DNA of 57,592 nucleotides from Candidatus Baltobacteraceae bacterium (lineage in GTDB: Bacteria; Vulcanimicrobiota; Vulcanimicrobiia; Vulcanimicrobiales; Vulcanimicrobiaceae): NCBI GenBank assembly GCA_036559195.1, contig DATBTN010000046.1, forward strand, positions 1 through 57,592, read 5' to 3'. A model generated the notes under the pieces. That model was given only the letters and a program-made list of their open reading frames with translations, ran no database searches and had not been told where the DNA came from. Shown piece by piece: positions 49,975-57,592 of the stretch (positions are counted from its first letter, which is position 1; each line of letters starts with the position of its first letter). A program made the position numbers and the translations under genes.

Positions 49975-51060
49975 ATGGTCGTCGAGCGCATTACCACCAT
50001 GCGAAGTTTTCTCGCGTTGCGCGAACGGTGGGACGAGATTTACGACGCGGACGGTCGCGCCAACGTGTTCTTGTCGTGGGCGTGGATCGACGCGTGCATG
50101 CAAACCTCGGGCCGGCCGTGGACGGTCCTCGCGGCGCGGCTTTCGCCGGCCGATCCGTATCTCGCATTTCTTCCGCTCGCCTGCGAGCGCTTTCCGCTTG
50201 CCGGTCCGGCGTTAGCGCAAGACCTCTGTTTGGCCGGCATTCCGCGGGCCGACTACACCGGTCTCATCGCCGCGCCGTCGGCCCCCGAAGACGCCGTGCT
50301 TGCGGCCTTTGCCGCCGAACTCGAAGCGATGCGATGGGACAACTTTCGCCTGAACGACGCGCTGGACGAACGCGTCGGAAAGTTGGCGCGCTACTTCGCG
50401 CCCGAGCGATTCGAAGCGCGGCTCGGCGGCCAAACGCTCTGCCCGTTTATCACCTTGCCCGACCGTTGGGAAACCTACCTCGAGTCCGTAAGCGAGAAGA
50501 CGCGCGCGAAACTCGTCAAAAAAACGCGACAGCTTGCGGCCCTGCCCGGATATCGCTTCGAGCGGGCCGACGAACGCGGCATCGACGACGCGATCGAAAC
50601 GCTCCTGCGGCTCAATCGGCGGCGCTGGAGAAAGAATCTCGGTAAAGGCCGCCGGACGTTTGCCGGACTTTTCCGGCACTGCTTCGAGAGCGGAGTCTAC
50701 GCCGTGTTCAGCATCTTCGACGGAACGGTTCCCGTTGCGTCGCAGGGATTTTTCATCGATCACAAGCGGCGCGCGTTTTGCGCGTATATGGTCGGCTTTA
50801 ACGGCGACTACGCGTCCTTCTCGCCCGGCACGGTGCTGCACGGGTTGACGATTCGGTACGCGATCGAACACGGGTTTGCGGAATACGATCTGCTGCGCGG
50901 CAACGAGCCGTTCAAATCGAGATTTGCCTCGCGCGTTCGTACGACGAACCACCTCACGCTGACGCGGCGCGGAATGCGCTCCAACGTGGTAAACGCCGGC
51001 CGCTCCGGCGTTTACGCGGCGAAGGCGCTCGCGCGCCGGATCATCGGTCGCACGGCATGA
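49975..51060 (+). CDS. FemAB/CelD-type GNAT acyltransferase
   Basis: A 361-residue protein of the BioF2-like/CelD acetyltransferase family: FLSWAWIDACMQTSGRPWTV near the N terminus, a paired GNAT fold, and YAVFSIFDGTVPVASQGFFI, FSPGTVLHGLTIRYAIEHGF and EYDLLRGNEPFKSRFASR near the end, which are typical. Members occur in cellulose and exopolysaccharide clusters and are thought to acylate sugars or lipid-linked intermediates. It overlaps the next gene by four bases. Confidence 0.85.
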   Translation: MVVERITTMRSFLALRERWDEIYDADGRANVFLSWAWIDACMQTSGRPWTVLAARLSPADPYLAFLPLACERFPLAGPALAQDLCLAGIPRADYTGLIAAPSAPEDAVLAAFAAELEAMRWDNFRLNDALDERVGKLARYFAPERFEARLGGQTLCPFITLPDRWETYLESVSEKTRAKLVKKTRQLAALPGYRFERADERGIDDAIETLLRLNRRRWRKNLGKGRRTFAGLFRHCFESGVYAVFSIFDGTVPVASQGFFIDHKRRAFCAYMVGFNGDYASFSPGTVLHGLTIRYAIEHGFAEYDLLRGNEPFKSRFASRVRTTNHLTLTRRGMRSNVVNAGRSGVYAAKALARRIIGRTA

Positions 51061-52274
51061 CGATCGAACGTTTCGTTCGCAAGCGGGTCGTGGTAATAAC
51101 GCAGTTTTATCCGCCCGAACCGTGCGCCGCGAGCAATCGGGTGAGCGCGCTCGTGCGATATCTGGCCGCCACGGGCCACAGCGTGACGGTGCTCACCGGA
51201 ATGCCGAGTTTTCCCGCCGGCGTCGTTTCGGAACGGTATCGCGGCATGCGATCGCATGCCGAACGCGATGGCGACGCTCGAATCGAACGGTTCCGTGCCT
51301 ACGTAGCGAGCGGGCGCGGCGCGCGCCTGTTTTCGTGGATAACGCTTGCGATCGCGCTCGCCTGGCGACTACTGACGATGCGCGCGCGGATCGACGCGAT
51401 CGTCGTGTCGTACCCGCCGATCACCTTGGCGCTGCCCGCACTGGTGGGCGCGCTGCGCCATCGTGCGCGACTCTTTGTAGACGTTCGCGACGTCTTCCCC
51501 GATATGGGCGTGAAACTGGGTGTTTGGAAGCCGGCCGGCATCGCGGCCCGTGCGGTGGGCCTCGTGGTGGACGCGCTCTACGCCCGAGCCGAACTCGTCG
51601 TCGCCTGCACGCCGAGTGCGCGCGACGAAATCGCGGCCCGCGGTGTCGCGCTCGCGAAGATCGCGCTCGCGCCCAACGGGTTTGAATTTCCTAAAACCGT
51701 TCGCACGGCGATCGCGCGCGTTCCGCATGCCGGCTTCGTGACCGTCTATGCCGGAAACATGGGACTCGCGGCGTCGCTCGACGTCGTTTTGGATGCGGCG
51801 AAGCTGCTTGCGAACGATTCTGAGTTTCGCTTCGTCTTAGCCGGCGGCGGAGCCGATGCCGCGCGGCTGCTCAAAAGAATCGAAACCGAGGGAATCGATA
51901 ATCTCACCTACGCCGGGATATTGACGCGCGACGAGAGCTTGGAGTTGTTGCGCGAGGCCGATGCCAGTATCGTTGCGCTGCATCCCGGAATCACCGATGC
52001 GGTTCCGTCGAAGCTCTTCGACGCATTGGCCGTGGGGTGTCCGGTCATCGTCAGCGCGAGCGGCGAGTCGGCGAAACTCGTGAGCGAATGCGGCGCCGGA
52101 CTGCAGGTCTTGCCGCACGATGCGGGCGCGCTCGCTGCGGCGATTCGGCAAGCCCGAGCCGACGCGGACCGGCTGCGTCTGCAGGCCCAGGCCGCGCAAA
52201 CCTACGTTCGCGAGCACTACGATCGTAATCGCATCATGGAGCGTTTAGCAGAGGCGGTGGTTGCCGGTGTCTAG
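51057..52274 (+). CDS. glycosyltransferase family 4 (WbuB-like)
   Basis: A 405-residue GT4 enzyme with the WbuB/FnlC-type N terminus VVVITQFYPPEPCAASNRVS and TVLTGMPSFPAG, VSYPPITLALPALVGAL and FVDVRDVFPDMGVKLG. The donor domain has TVYAGNMGLAASLDVVLDAA, VLAGGGADAARLLKRIE and the acceptor-proximal DAVPSKLFDALAVGCPVIVS. WbuB transfers N-acetyl-L-fucosamine in E. coli O26; the sugar here is unknown. Start overlaps the acyltransferase stop by four bases. Confidence 0.92.
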   Translation: MTIERFVRKRVVVITQFYPPEPCAASNRVSALVRYLAATGHSVTVLTGMPSFPAGVVSERYRGMRSHAERDGDARIERFRAYVASGRGARLFSWITLAIALAWRLLTMRARIDAIVVSYPPITLALPALVGALRHRARLFVDVRDVFPDMGVKLGVWKPAGIAARAVGLVVDALYARAELVVACTPSARDEIAARGVALAKIALAPNGFEFPKTVRTAIARVPHAGFVTVYAGNMGLAASLDVVLDAAKLLANDSEFRFVLAGGGADAARLLKRIETEGIDNLTYAGILTRDESLELLREADASIVALHPGITDAVPSKLFDALAVGCPVIVSASGESAKLVSECGAGLQVLPHDAGALAAAIRQARADADRLRLQAQAAQTYVREHYDRNRIMERLAEAVVAGV

Positions 52275-53322
52275 CACGGCGCAGCGCATCGCCCACGTTG
52301 CGAGTTACGGAAACCCGTTGCCGGGCAGTTTCATTCCGGCGCTCGCGGCGCTCGCGCGCGCGCTCCGGGAGCGCGGCGATACGACCGCGTTGGTCGCTGC
52401 GGATACGCCGCGGGCGAGCTGGCACGGCCAGGCGGCGCAGGCATTCGCGTCGTTTACGCTCGCGCGTTCGCACGCCGACGTTTATCGAGCGCTGCGGCGT
52501 TTCTCGCCGGACATCGTGCACGTTCACTTCGTCGACTACACCCTCGAGGCCAGCGTTGCGGCGTACGTTGGGCGCGCGCGCCTCTACTGGCACGTTCATA
52601 GCGCCATGCCCGAAGCGTTCACGCCCTACCGGCGGCTGCGCCAGAAGGTCAAGTACGCCGTGGTGGGTGGGGGCGTGCGCGGCTTCGTAGCAGTTTCGGA
52701 GGCGATGCGCGCGGAGCTTCAGCGCTGGGGCGCACCCGGGGAAAAGATCGCCGTCGTCGTCAACGCCGTCGATACCGAGCGGTTCCGCGCACCGTCGCCG
52801 TCGGAGCGGGCAATGGCCCGCGAGGCGTTGGGTATCGCGCGGCAGGAGCGCGTTGCGCTCTTCTTCGGACGCGACGCATATCTCAAGGGCGGCGACGTTC
52901 TTTGGCGGGCGCTCGATTTCAATCTTCCCATCGTCGTGTTGGCGATCGGCGCAACTGTCGCGACGATCCGGGAGCTTTCCAAACGCGTCCGGGTCATCGA
53001 CGTTCCGGCCAGCGCCGATACGGTTGCGCTCTATTGGGCCGCCGACGTGCTCGTGGCACCGAGCCGTCGCGAGGGCACGCCGCTCGTCGTGTTGGAAGCC
53101 TTGTGCTGCGGGCTTCCCGTGGTCGCGAGCGATATTCCGGCGATGGCGGAGATTGCGAAGGGAACCGACGCGATGCGGCTCGTGCCCAACGTGCCGGAGC
53201 AGCTCGCGCGAGCGCTGCGCGAAGAACGCGCCGGCGATCGCGCCGCCATTGCGCGTTCGGCGCGGCGCCGCTACGATTTGGGGCGCTGGGTTGAAGAAAT
53301 GATGGCCGTCTATGCACGGTGA
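52267..53322 (+). CDS. glycosyltransferase family 4
   Basis: A GT-B glycosyltransferase of about 351 residues. Visible: IAHVASYGNPLPGSFIPALA, the RFSPDIVHVHFVDYTLEASV acceptor-side strand, VAVSEAMRAELQRWGAPGEK, VNAVDTERFRAP and the donor-site SRREGTPLVVLEALCCGLPV. I use the GTG that overlaps the previous stop by eight bases (GTGTCTAG); a TTG two codons earlier is possible. Cytosolic, acting on the lipid-linked glycan. Sugar unknown. Confidence 0.9.
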   Translation: MSSTAQRIAHVASYGNPLPGSFIPALAALARALRERGDTTALVAADTPRASWHGQAAQAFASFTLARSHADVYRALRRFSPDIVHVHFVDYTLEASVAAYVGRARLYWHVHSAMPEAFTPYRRLRQKVKYAVVGGGVRGFVAVSEAMRAELQRWGAPGEKIAVVVNAVDTERFRAPSPSERAMAREALGIARQERVALFFGRDAYLKGGDVLWRALDFNLPIVVLAIGATVATIRELSKRVRVIDVPASADTVALYWAADVLVAPSRREGTPLVVLEALCCGLPVVASDIPAMAEIAKGTDAMRLVPNVPEQLARALREERAGDRAAIARSARRRYDLGRWVEEMMAVYAR

Positions 53323-54466
53323 GGCGCGCGGCTCGGGTCTCGTAATGCAGATCGTTCATCAATTTCCGTGTTACGGCGCCGAGAATTTCGTCACGTCGCT
53401 GAGCGCCGAGTTGGCACGCCTTGGCATTCCCGTCGTGGTTCTCACCGTGCGCGAGGGCGCACAGCCGGCCATTGACGGCGTTGCGGTGGTCTCCGCGCGT
53501 CGTGGCTCGAGCGCGGATCTCGGATTTTTTTGGCGGATGGTCGCACTGATCCGAGCGCACCGTCCGGCGATCGTTCACACGCACGGGTATCACGGAAAGT
53601 TGTGGGGGCGTTGGGCCGCGGCGTTGGCCGGCGTGCCGGCGATCGTTCACACCGAGCACAACAGCGATCTGCGCGCGAACCCGCTCGTACGAACGCTCAA
53701 CGCCGTCGCCAATTCGCGGACCGCGCAGTTCATTACGTTTTCGGAGCGGCTCGCCGAGCTGTTGGTCGAGTACGATCACGTGTCGCGCGAGCGCATCGCC
53801 ATCGTTCCCAATGGCGTTCCCGCGCCCCGCGCGGGCGCGCAAACCTCCGCGCGGATCCGGCTCGAATTCGGCGTTCCCACGGGCGCGCGTTTGCTCTTAC
53901 ATGTGGGGCGGCTGACGGCGCTGAAAAATCAGGAACTTGCGATTCGCGCGCTCGAACGTCTGCGCGAGTCCGATGCCGGCGCCGGCTACCGCTTGCTCTT
54001 CGCCGGGCTGGGCGAGGACGAAGAGCGGCTTCGCCGCTTGTGCGAGCAATTGCACGTCGCCGCGGCCGTGCAGTTTTTGGGGTATCGCACCGATATCGAC
54101 GAACTCATGCGCGCATCGCACGCGCTCGTCGTAACCTCAAAACACGAAGCGATGCCGCTGGCCATCATGCAGGCGATGTACGCGAACGTTCCCGTGATCT
54201 CCACTCCGTGGAACGGCGTTGGGGAACTGCTCGACGACGGCACGTACGGGTTCGTCGCCGGCGATTTCGGCGTCGATGCATTCGCGCGAGCCATCGTGGA
54301 GTGCTTCACCGATCCGCTGGCAACGCGCCGCGTCGCCGCTCGGGCGTTCGCATGCGCACGCGAGCGCTTCGATATCGAGCTTTCGGCGCGGCGGCATGCG
54401 GCGCTGTACGGCGCCTTGCTCGCCCATCCGGGATCCTACTCGCGAGGCTGGCGCCGTGCAAGCTGA
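53312..54466 (+). CDS. glycosyltransferase family 4
   Basis: A 384-residue GT4 enzyme: GSGLVMQIVHQFPCYGAENF, PAIVHTHGYHGKLWGRW, PAIVHTEHNSDLRA, LLLHVGRLTALKNQELAIRA, and HEAMPLAIMQAMYANVPVIS for the donor site. The 5' end overlaps the preceding gene by 11 bases; an internal ATG (MQIVHQF) is an alternative start. It is the last of the four glycosyltransferases before the exporter genes. Confidence 0.91.
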   Translation: MHGEARGSGLVMQIVHQFPCYGAENFVTSLSAELARLGIPVVVLTVREGAQPAIDGVAVVSARRGSSADLGFFWRMVALIRAHRPAIVHTHGYHGKLWGRWAAALAGVPAIVHTEHNSDLRANPLVRTLNAVANSRTAQFITFSERLAELLVEYDHVSRERIAIVPNGVPAPRAGAQTSARIRLEFGVPTGARLLLHVGRLTALKNQELAIRALERLRESDAGAGYRLLFAGLGEDEERLRRLCEQLHVAAAVQFLGYRTDIDELMRASHALVVTSKHEAMPLAIMQAMYANVPVISTPWNGVGELLDDGTYGFVAGDFGVDAFARAIVECFTDPLATRRVAARAFACARERFDIELSARRHAALYGALLAHPGSYSRGWRRAS

Positions 54467-54473
54467 GGAACCG

Positions 54474-55463
54474 ATGATCGTGGTTCGAGGCGTGGAGAAG
54501 CGCTTTGCCGCGTTCCACGGCTTCGGACGGCTTATGCGGCGTCGCGGAACGCCGGCCACGCGGCCGATCCTGCGCGATGTGAATCTCACCATCGGCCGCG
54601 GCGAACTCTTCGGCTTACTCGGCCCCAACGGTGCGGGGAAAACCACGCTTCTCAAGACGATGGCGACGCTCTGCATTCCCGACAGCGGGTCGATCCGGAT
54701 ATGCGGCATCGACGTCGCGCGCGATCCGCTCGCGGCCAAACGGAAGATCGGGCTGTGTACGAGCGACGAGCGCAGCTTTTACTACCGGCTCACAGCCCGG
54801 CAGAACCTCCGGTTCTTCGGCGCGCTCGGCGGACTGCGCGGCGCCCTGCTCAAGCGAAGAATCGAGGAGGCCGCGATCCAGGTGAACTTAGAACGGTTTT
54901 TGGAGTTGCGGTTTGCCGAGTTCTCCTCGGGTATGCGACAGCGATTGACGGTGGCGCGCGCGTTGCTCTGCGATCCGCCCATACTCTTTTTCGACGAACC
55001 GACGCGCGCCGTCGATCCCATTCATGCCGACGAATTGCGCAAGCTGATCCGTCACGAGTTGGTGGATCGCGCCGGCAAGTGCGTGATCGTCGCGACCAAT
55101 TTACTCGAAGAAGCGTGGGCGATCTGCGATCGGGTGGCGGTGATCAATCACGGTGCGGTGCTGGCCTGCGGGCCGCCGCGCAGTCTCGACGCGCAACTCC
55201 ACCGAACCGCGCAATACCGTCTGCACTTCGCGGGAGAAGAAGCGGCCATCGTCGCCCGCATCCGGGAGCTATCGGGCTGCACGGTTGCATCGAGCTCGAA
55301 CGGAGACGGAACGGTCCTGCTCGTCGATTGCGATGCGGCCAACGGCGCGCTCGGCGAACTCATGAGCATAGCGGCAACCGCTCGAACGGCTTTGCGCGGC
55401 TTCGCGCTGCTCGAGCCGCATCCCATCGACGTCTTCCGGCAGATCACGAACGATGGCCGCTAA
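54474..55463 (+). CDS. ABC-2 exporter ATP-binding protein
   Basis: A 329-residue ATPase: Walker A LLGPNGAGKTTLLKTMAT, signature FAEFSSGMRQRLTVARAL, Walker B PPILFFDEPTRAVDP, and a C-terminal extension of about 90 residues after the nucleotide-binding domain. The ATG was chosen because GAGGAACCG precedes it; the longer frame is a shadow of the glycosyltransferase gene. In the switch (H-loop) position, where the family usually has His (THxxxEA), it reads ATNLLEEA, so the histidine appears to be replaced by Asn. It pairs with the next gene as a polysaccharide or lipid exporter. Confidence 0.9.
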   Translation: MIVVRGVEKRFAAFHGFGRLMRRRGTPATRPILRDVNLTIGRGELFGLLGPNGAGKTTLLKTMATLCIPDSGSIRICGIDVARDPLAAKRKIGLCTSDERSFYYRLTARQNLRFFGALGGLRGALLKRRIEEAAIQVNLERFLELRFAEFSSGMRQRLTVARALLCDPPILFFDEPTRAVDPIHADELRKLIRHELVDRAGKCVIVATNLLEEAWAICDRVAVINHGAVLACGPPRSLDAQLHRTAQYRLHFAGEEAAIVARIRELSGCTVASSSNGDGTVLLVDCDAANGALGELMSIAATARTALRGFALLEPHPIDVFRQITNDGR

Positions 55464-56301
55464 GCCCGCGCGCCGGAGTCCGTTCGAGGCGGCCGTTACG
55501 GCGGCAACGAGCGTTGCCGCGATTTTCGAACGCGACGCGCGCAACGCGCTCTCGTACAGCGCCTACTTTTACTCGCAGTGGTTCGCCATCGGCGTGGAAG
55601 TAACGATCGCCTTTTATCTGTCGCTGCTGATCCTGCCATCGACGAAGTTCGGATTTCACGGACACGTCGGCAGCTATTTTGCGTACCTTGTGGTGAGCTT
55701 CGCCTTCGTAACGTTTCAAAATAACGCCATGCTCAGCTTCGCCGAATCCGTCCGCGAAGGTCAAACGACCGGAACGCTCGAGGCGGTGCTGGCCACGCCA
55801 ACCGCCCTACCGCTCATCATCCTATCGACGGGCGTCTGGTCGTTCGGCCTGACAACGCTGAAGGTCGTGTTTTACTTCGCGCTCGCGATGTGTTTCGGGC
55901 TGGATCTGCACCACGTCAACCCCCTTACGGCGATCGTGTTCCTGGTACTGACGGTGGCGGCGGTCTCGCCGATCGGCGTGTTTGCGGCCGGTGCGACGAT
56001 GCTTTTTAAGAAGACGGGTCCCATCGCGTTCTCGGTCAACAGTGCGACCAATCTTTTCGGCGGCGTCTACATACCGCTTGCCAAGCTGCCGCTGGCGCTG
56101 CAATGGATCGGGTGGATGCTGCCGATCACGCACGCGCTCAACGGGTTTCGCGGCGCGCTCTACGGGGCGTCGCTTCGCGACATGCAAACCGAGATTTGGT
56201 GGCTCGTGGGTCTGACCGCCGTTCTTATGCCGGCGTCGCTCTATCTCTTTGGCCGCGCGGTGCACCGTGCAAAGGTCGATGGCTCGCTAGGGCTTTATTG
56301 A
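55453..56301 (+). CDS. ABC-2 type transporter permease
   Basis: A 282-residue permease with six transmembrane helices, for example FAIGVEVTIAFYLSLLILP, SYFAYLVVSFAFVTFQNNAM and TAIVFLVLTVAAVSPIGVFA. Family features are VREGQTTGTLEAVLATPTAL and the NSATNLFGGVYIPLAKLPLA segment. It overlaps the ATPase gene by 11 bases. Together they would move a completed glycan, lipid or other matrix component across the inner membrane. Confidence 0.9.
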   Translation: MAAKPARRSPFEAAVTAATSVAAIFERDARNALSYSAYFYSQWFAIGVEVTIAFYLSLLILPSTKFGFHGHVGSYFAYLVVSFAFVTFQNNAMLSFAESVREGQTTGTLEAVLATPTALPLIILSTGVWSFGLTTLKVVFYFALAMCFGLDLHHVNPLTAIVFLVLTVAAVSPIGVFAAGATMLFKKTGPIAFSVNSATNLFGGVYIPLAKLPLALQWIGWMLPITHALNGFRGALYGASLRDMQTEIWWLVGLTAVLMPASLYLFGRAVHRAKVDGSLGLY

Positions 56302-56438
56302 GGAGGTCCCGGTGTCTTTTCACCTACTCGCTCGCGGGTCACTAGCACAAAAGCCTCACCTTTGCAGAGTCGGCTGCACGTGTTCGCGCGCGGCCCGTTG
56401 ATTTACGATTTCGTTAGAGAGGAAGTCGACTATTTATT

Positions 56439-57131
56439 ATGATCGCGAAGGCGCTCTGCGTCGTAAGTTTCTTACTCGCAGCGACTTTTATGAATGGAGC
56501 GGCGGCGACGCGCGTCGTGGCGAACCTGCACGTCGATCGACTGCTGGGGCAGAGTAGCTCGACCGCGCAGATGCGCGCTCGCATGCTCCATCTCGCCTGG
56601 CGCACCTCCAGCGCGGCGCGGCAGATGGGCCTCACTCCTCAAGAATTGGCCGAATTTACCGGCGCCGTCGCCGACGGAAGGCTGAGTTACGGGCCGGTAC
56701 CGCAACGGCTCGACGCCATGAGCGGCTATCGCCGCGGGCGCGTGTACGTTTTACGCAACGTCTCGATTCCCAAGGGCACCATGGGCTGGTCGCTCGCGAT
56801 TGCCGAAGATCGCCGCGTCGTCGCACTCTACGTACCGGCTTCATGCGGCAATCTTTCGATGGTGGTGAAACCGCGAGTTTTGATCGCTCGCGTGCCGCCA
56901 CACCGCGCGATGCGGCAGCCGCTCGCAGCGCAAATGGCGCCGACGCCCGCACCCGTCGAGACTGCGGCTCCGCAGCAAGTCGCCGCGGTCAACGAGTTTC
57001 CGCCGGTCATCACGCACACCCATCCACTGGGTTGGCTCGCCGGATTCATTCCCTTCCTCTTCGGCGGCGGCGGCGGTGGCGGCGGCAGCACGCCCGCGGC
57101 GGGTCCGAAGCCCGTACCGTGCCTCCCGTAA
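56439..57131 (+). CDS. secreted protein of unknown function
   Basis: A 230-residue exported protein (signal MIAKALCVVSFLLAATFMNG). The mature part has LHLAWRTSSAARQMGLTPQE and GYRRGRVYVLRNVSIPKGTM, then a Pro/Ala linker and a short hydrophobic segment (GWLAGFIPFLFG) followed by a run of eight glycines and a Pro-rich end. No family recognised. AGAGAGGAAG lies 13 bases before the ATG, a wide spacing. It sits directly before the export gene, so it may assist polymer export. Confidence 0.68.
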   Translation: MIAKALCVVSFLLAATFMNGAAATRVVANLHVDRLLGQSSSTAQMRARMLHLAWRTSSAARQMGLTPQELAEFTGAVADGRLSYGPVPQRLDAMSGYRRGRVYVLRNVSIPKGTMGWSLAIAEDRRVVALYVPASCGNLSMVVKPRVLIARVPPHRAMRQPLAAQMAPTPAPVETAAPQQVAAVNEFPPVITHTHPLGWLAGFIPFLFGGGGGGGGSTPAAGPKPVPCLP

Positions 57132-57133
57132 CC

Positions 57134-57592
57134 ATGCAACGGTGGATCGCGGCCGCGTTTTGCGCGCTCGCTCTCGCCTTGGGCACGACGGCCGCGAGCG
57201 CGACCGACGATCGGAGCTATAAGATTGCGCCGGGCGACCAGCTCGCCGTCGCCGTGTTCGGCGACGCGACGCTGACGCAAACGGTAACGGTCCTGCCCGA
57301 CGGACGCATCGCTTTGCCGCTCATCGGCGACGTAAGCGTGGGCGGCAGTTCCACGAAGGCGGCAGGCGCGACGATCGCGCGCGCTCTCGCGCGCTACGTG
57401 CGCCATCCGATCGTAACCGTCGCGCTGGCGGCGCAGGGCACGATGAACGTGCTCGTGCTGGGCGACGTGAAAACGCCCGGCAAATACGCCGTGAGATCGA
57501 ACGCGCGCCTCTCCGATGCGATCGCGGCGGCGGGCGGTTTGGGCGATACCAACGGCGATCTTCCGATCGCGCGCATCGCGAGTTCGGCCGGC
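57134..57592 (+). CDS. polysaccharide export protein, Wza-like (cut by window end)
   Basis: The first 153 codons of an open gene that runs off the window. It has a signal peptide (MQRWIAAAFCALALALGTTA) and a Poly_export domain, YKIAPGDQLAVAVFGDATLT, VLPDGRIALPLIGDVSVGG, then the start of an SLBB domain (VLVLGDVKTPGKYAVRSNAR, DAIAAAGGLGDTNG). Wza-type proteins form the outer-membrane channel for capsule or exopolysaccharide. The start is two bases after the preceding stop. Confidence 0.92.
   Translation, partial: MQRWIAAAFCALALALGTTAASATDDRSYKIAPGDQLAVAVFGDATLTQTVTVLPDGRIALPLIGDVSVGGSSTKAAGATIARALARYVRHPIVTVALAAQGTMNVLVLGDVKTPGKYAVRSNARLSDAIAAAGGLGDTNGDLPIARIASSAG

Noticed and set aside
1-57592. 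tRNA, rRNA, tmRNA or prophage attachment sites
   Set aside because: No cloverleaf-like or rRNA-like segment, integrase or att-like direct repeat was recognised in the gaps by reading; a covariance scan was not possible.

Overview
The window comes from a high-GC, diderm bacterium. It encodes lipopolysaccharide transport genes (lptC-, lptD- and lptF/G-like), lnt, many lipoproteins and outer-membrane-type proteins. The mix of envelope genes, KGG stress proteins, a SARP-type regulator and Ala/Pro/Ser-rich linkers fits a poorly sampled phylum such as Eremiobacterota/WPS-2. That placement is an impression, not a demonstration. No rRNA, tRNA, CRISPR array, transposase or phage gene was recognised.

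Layout. 1-3.0 kb (-): a lysine 2,3-aminomutase / 3,5-diaminohexanoate dehydrogenase / Lrp-type operon. 3.0-5.2 kb (+): a peptide-type solute-binding lipoprotein and a small membrane protein. 5.2-10.1 kb (-): a split three-gene proton-translocating transhydrogenase, a small membrane protein, a fumarylacetoacetase-fold enzyme, a secreted protein and a tiny zinc-ribbon protein. 10.1-18.6 kb (+): a large surface protein, then polA, a DUF192 gene, a membrane protein, mutM, an S1-domain gene and coaE. 18.6-21.5 kb (-): an acetyltransferase, a lipoprotein and a D-aminoacylase. 21.6-22.2 kb (+): two KGG-repeat genes. 22.2-29.7 kb (-): envelope genes (lptC-, lnt, lptD- and lptF/G-like), interrupted by a (+) lipoprotein, a 52-residue metallothionein and REP-like repeats. 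29.8-30.2 kb (-): a lytic transglycosylase.

30.3-41.1 kb (-) is the most striking part. It looks like a functional-amyloid (Fap-type) secretion operon, with gene order and sizes matching Pseudomonas fapB-C-D-E-F: a small secreted protein with NQAAG repeats, a giant 882-residue protein with 12 NIGxNNAAGxxNQQxN repeats, a periplasmic C39 peptidase, a FapE-like secreted protein and a FapF-like outer-membrane protein with an N-terminal coiled coil. Two further genes (a CARDB-like periplasmic protein and a STAS protein) are attached at the end. A 1160-residue SARP/AAA/TPR regulator lies just upstream. A strong hairpin with a T tract separates the fibre gene from the export genes.

41.4 kb to the end (+) is an exopolysaccharide cluster: a priming sugar-phosphate transferase, four GT4 glycosyltransferases, a nucleotide-sugar dehydrogenase, a GIPC-transferase-like protein, an O-antigen polymerase/ligase, a secreted hydrolase-like protein, a FemAB/CelD-type acyltransferase, an ABC-2 exporter pair, a secreted protein and the start of a Wza-type export gene cut by the window edge. 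The amyloid and exopolysaccharide regions lie back to back, so the 30-57.6 kb half reads as a biofilm-matrix island.
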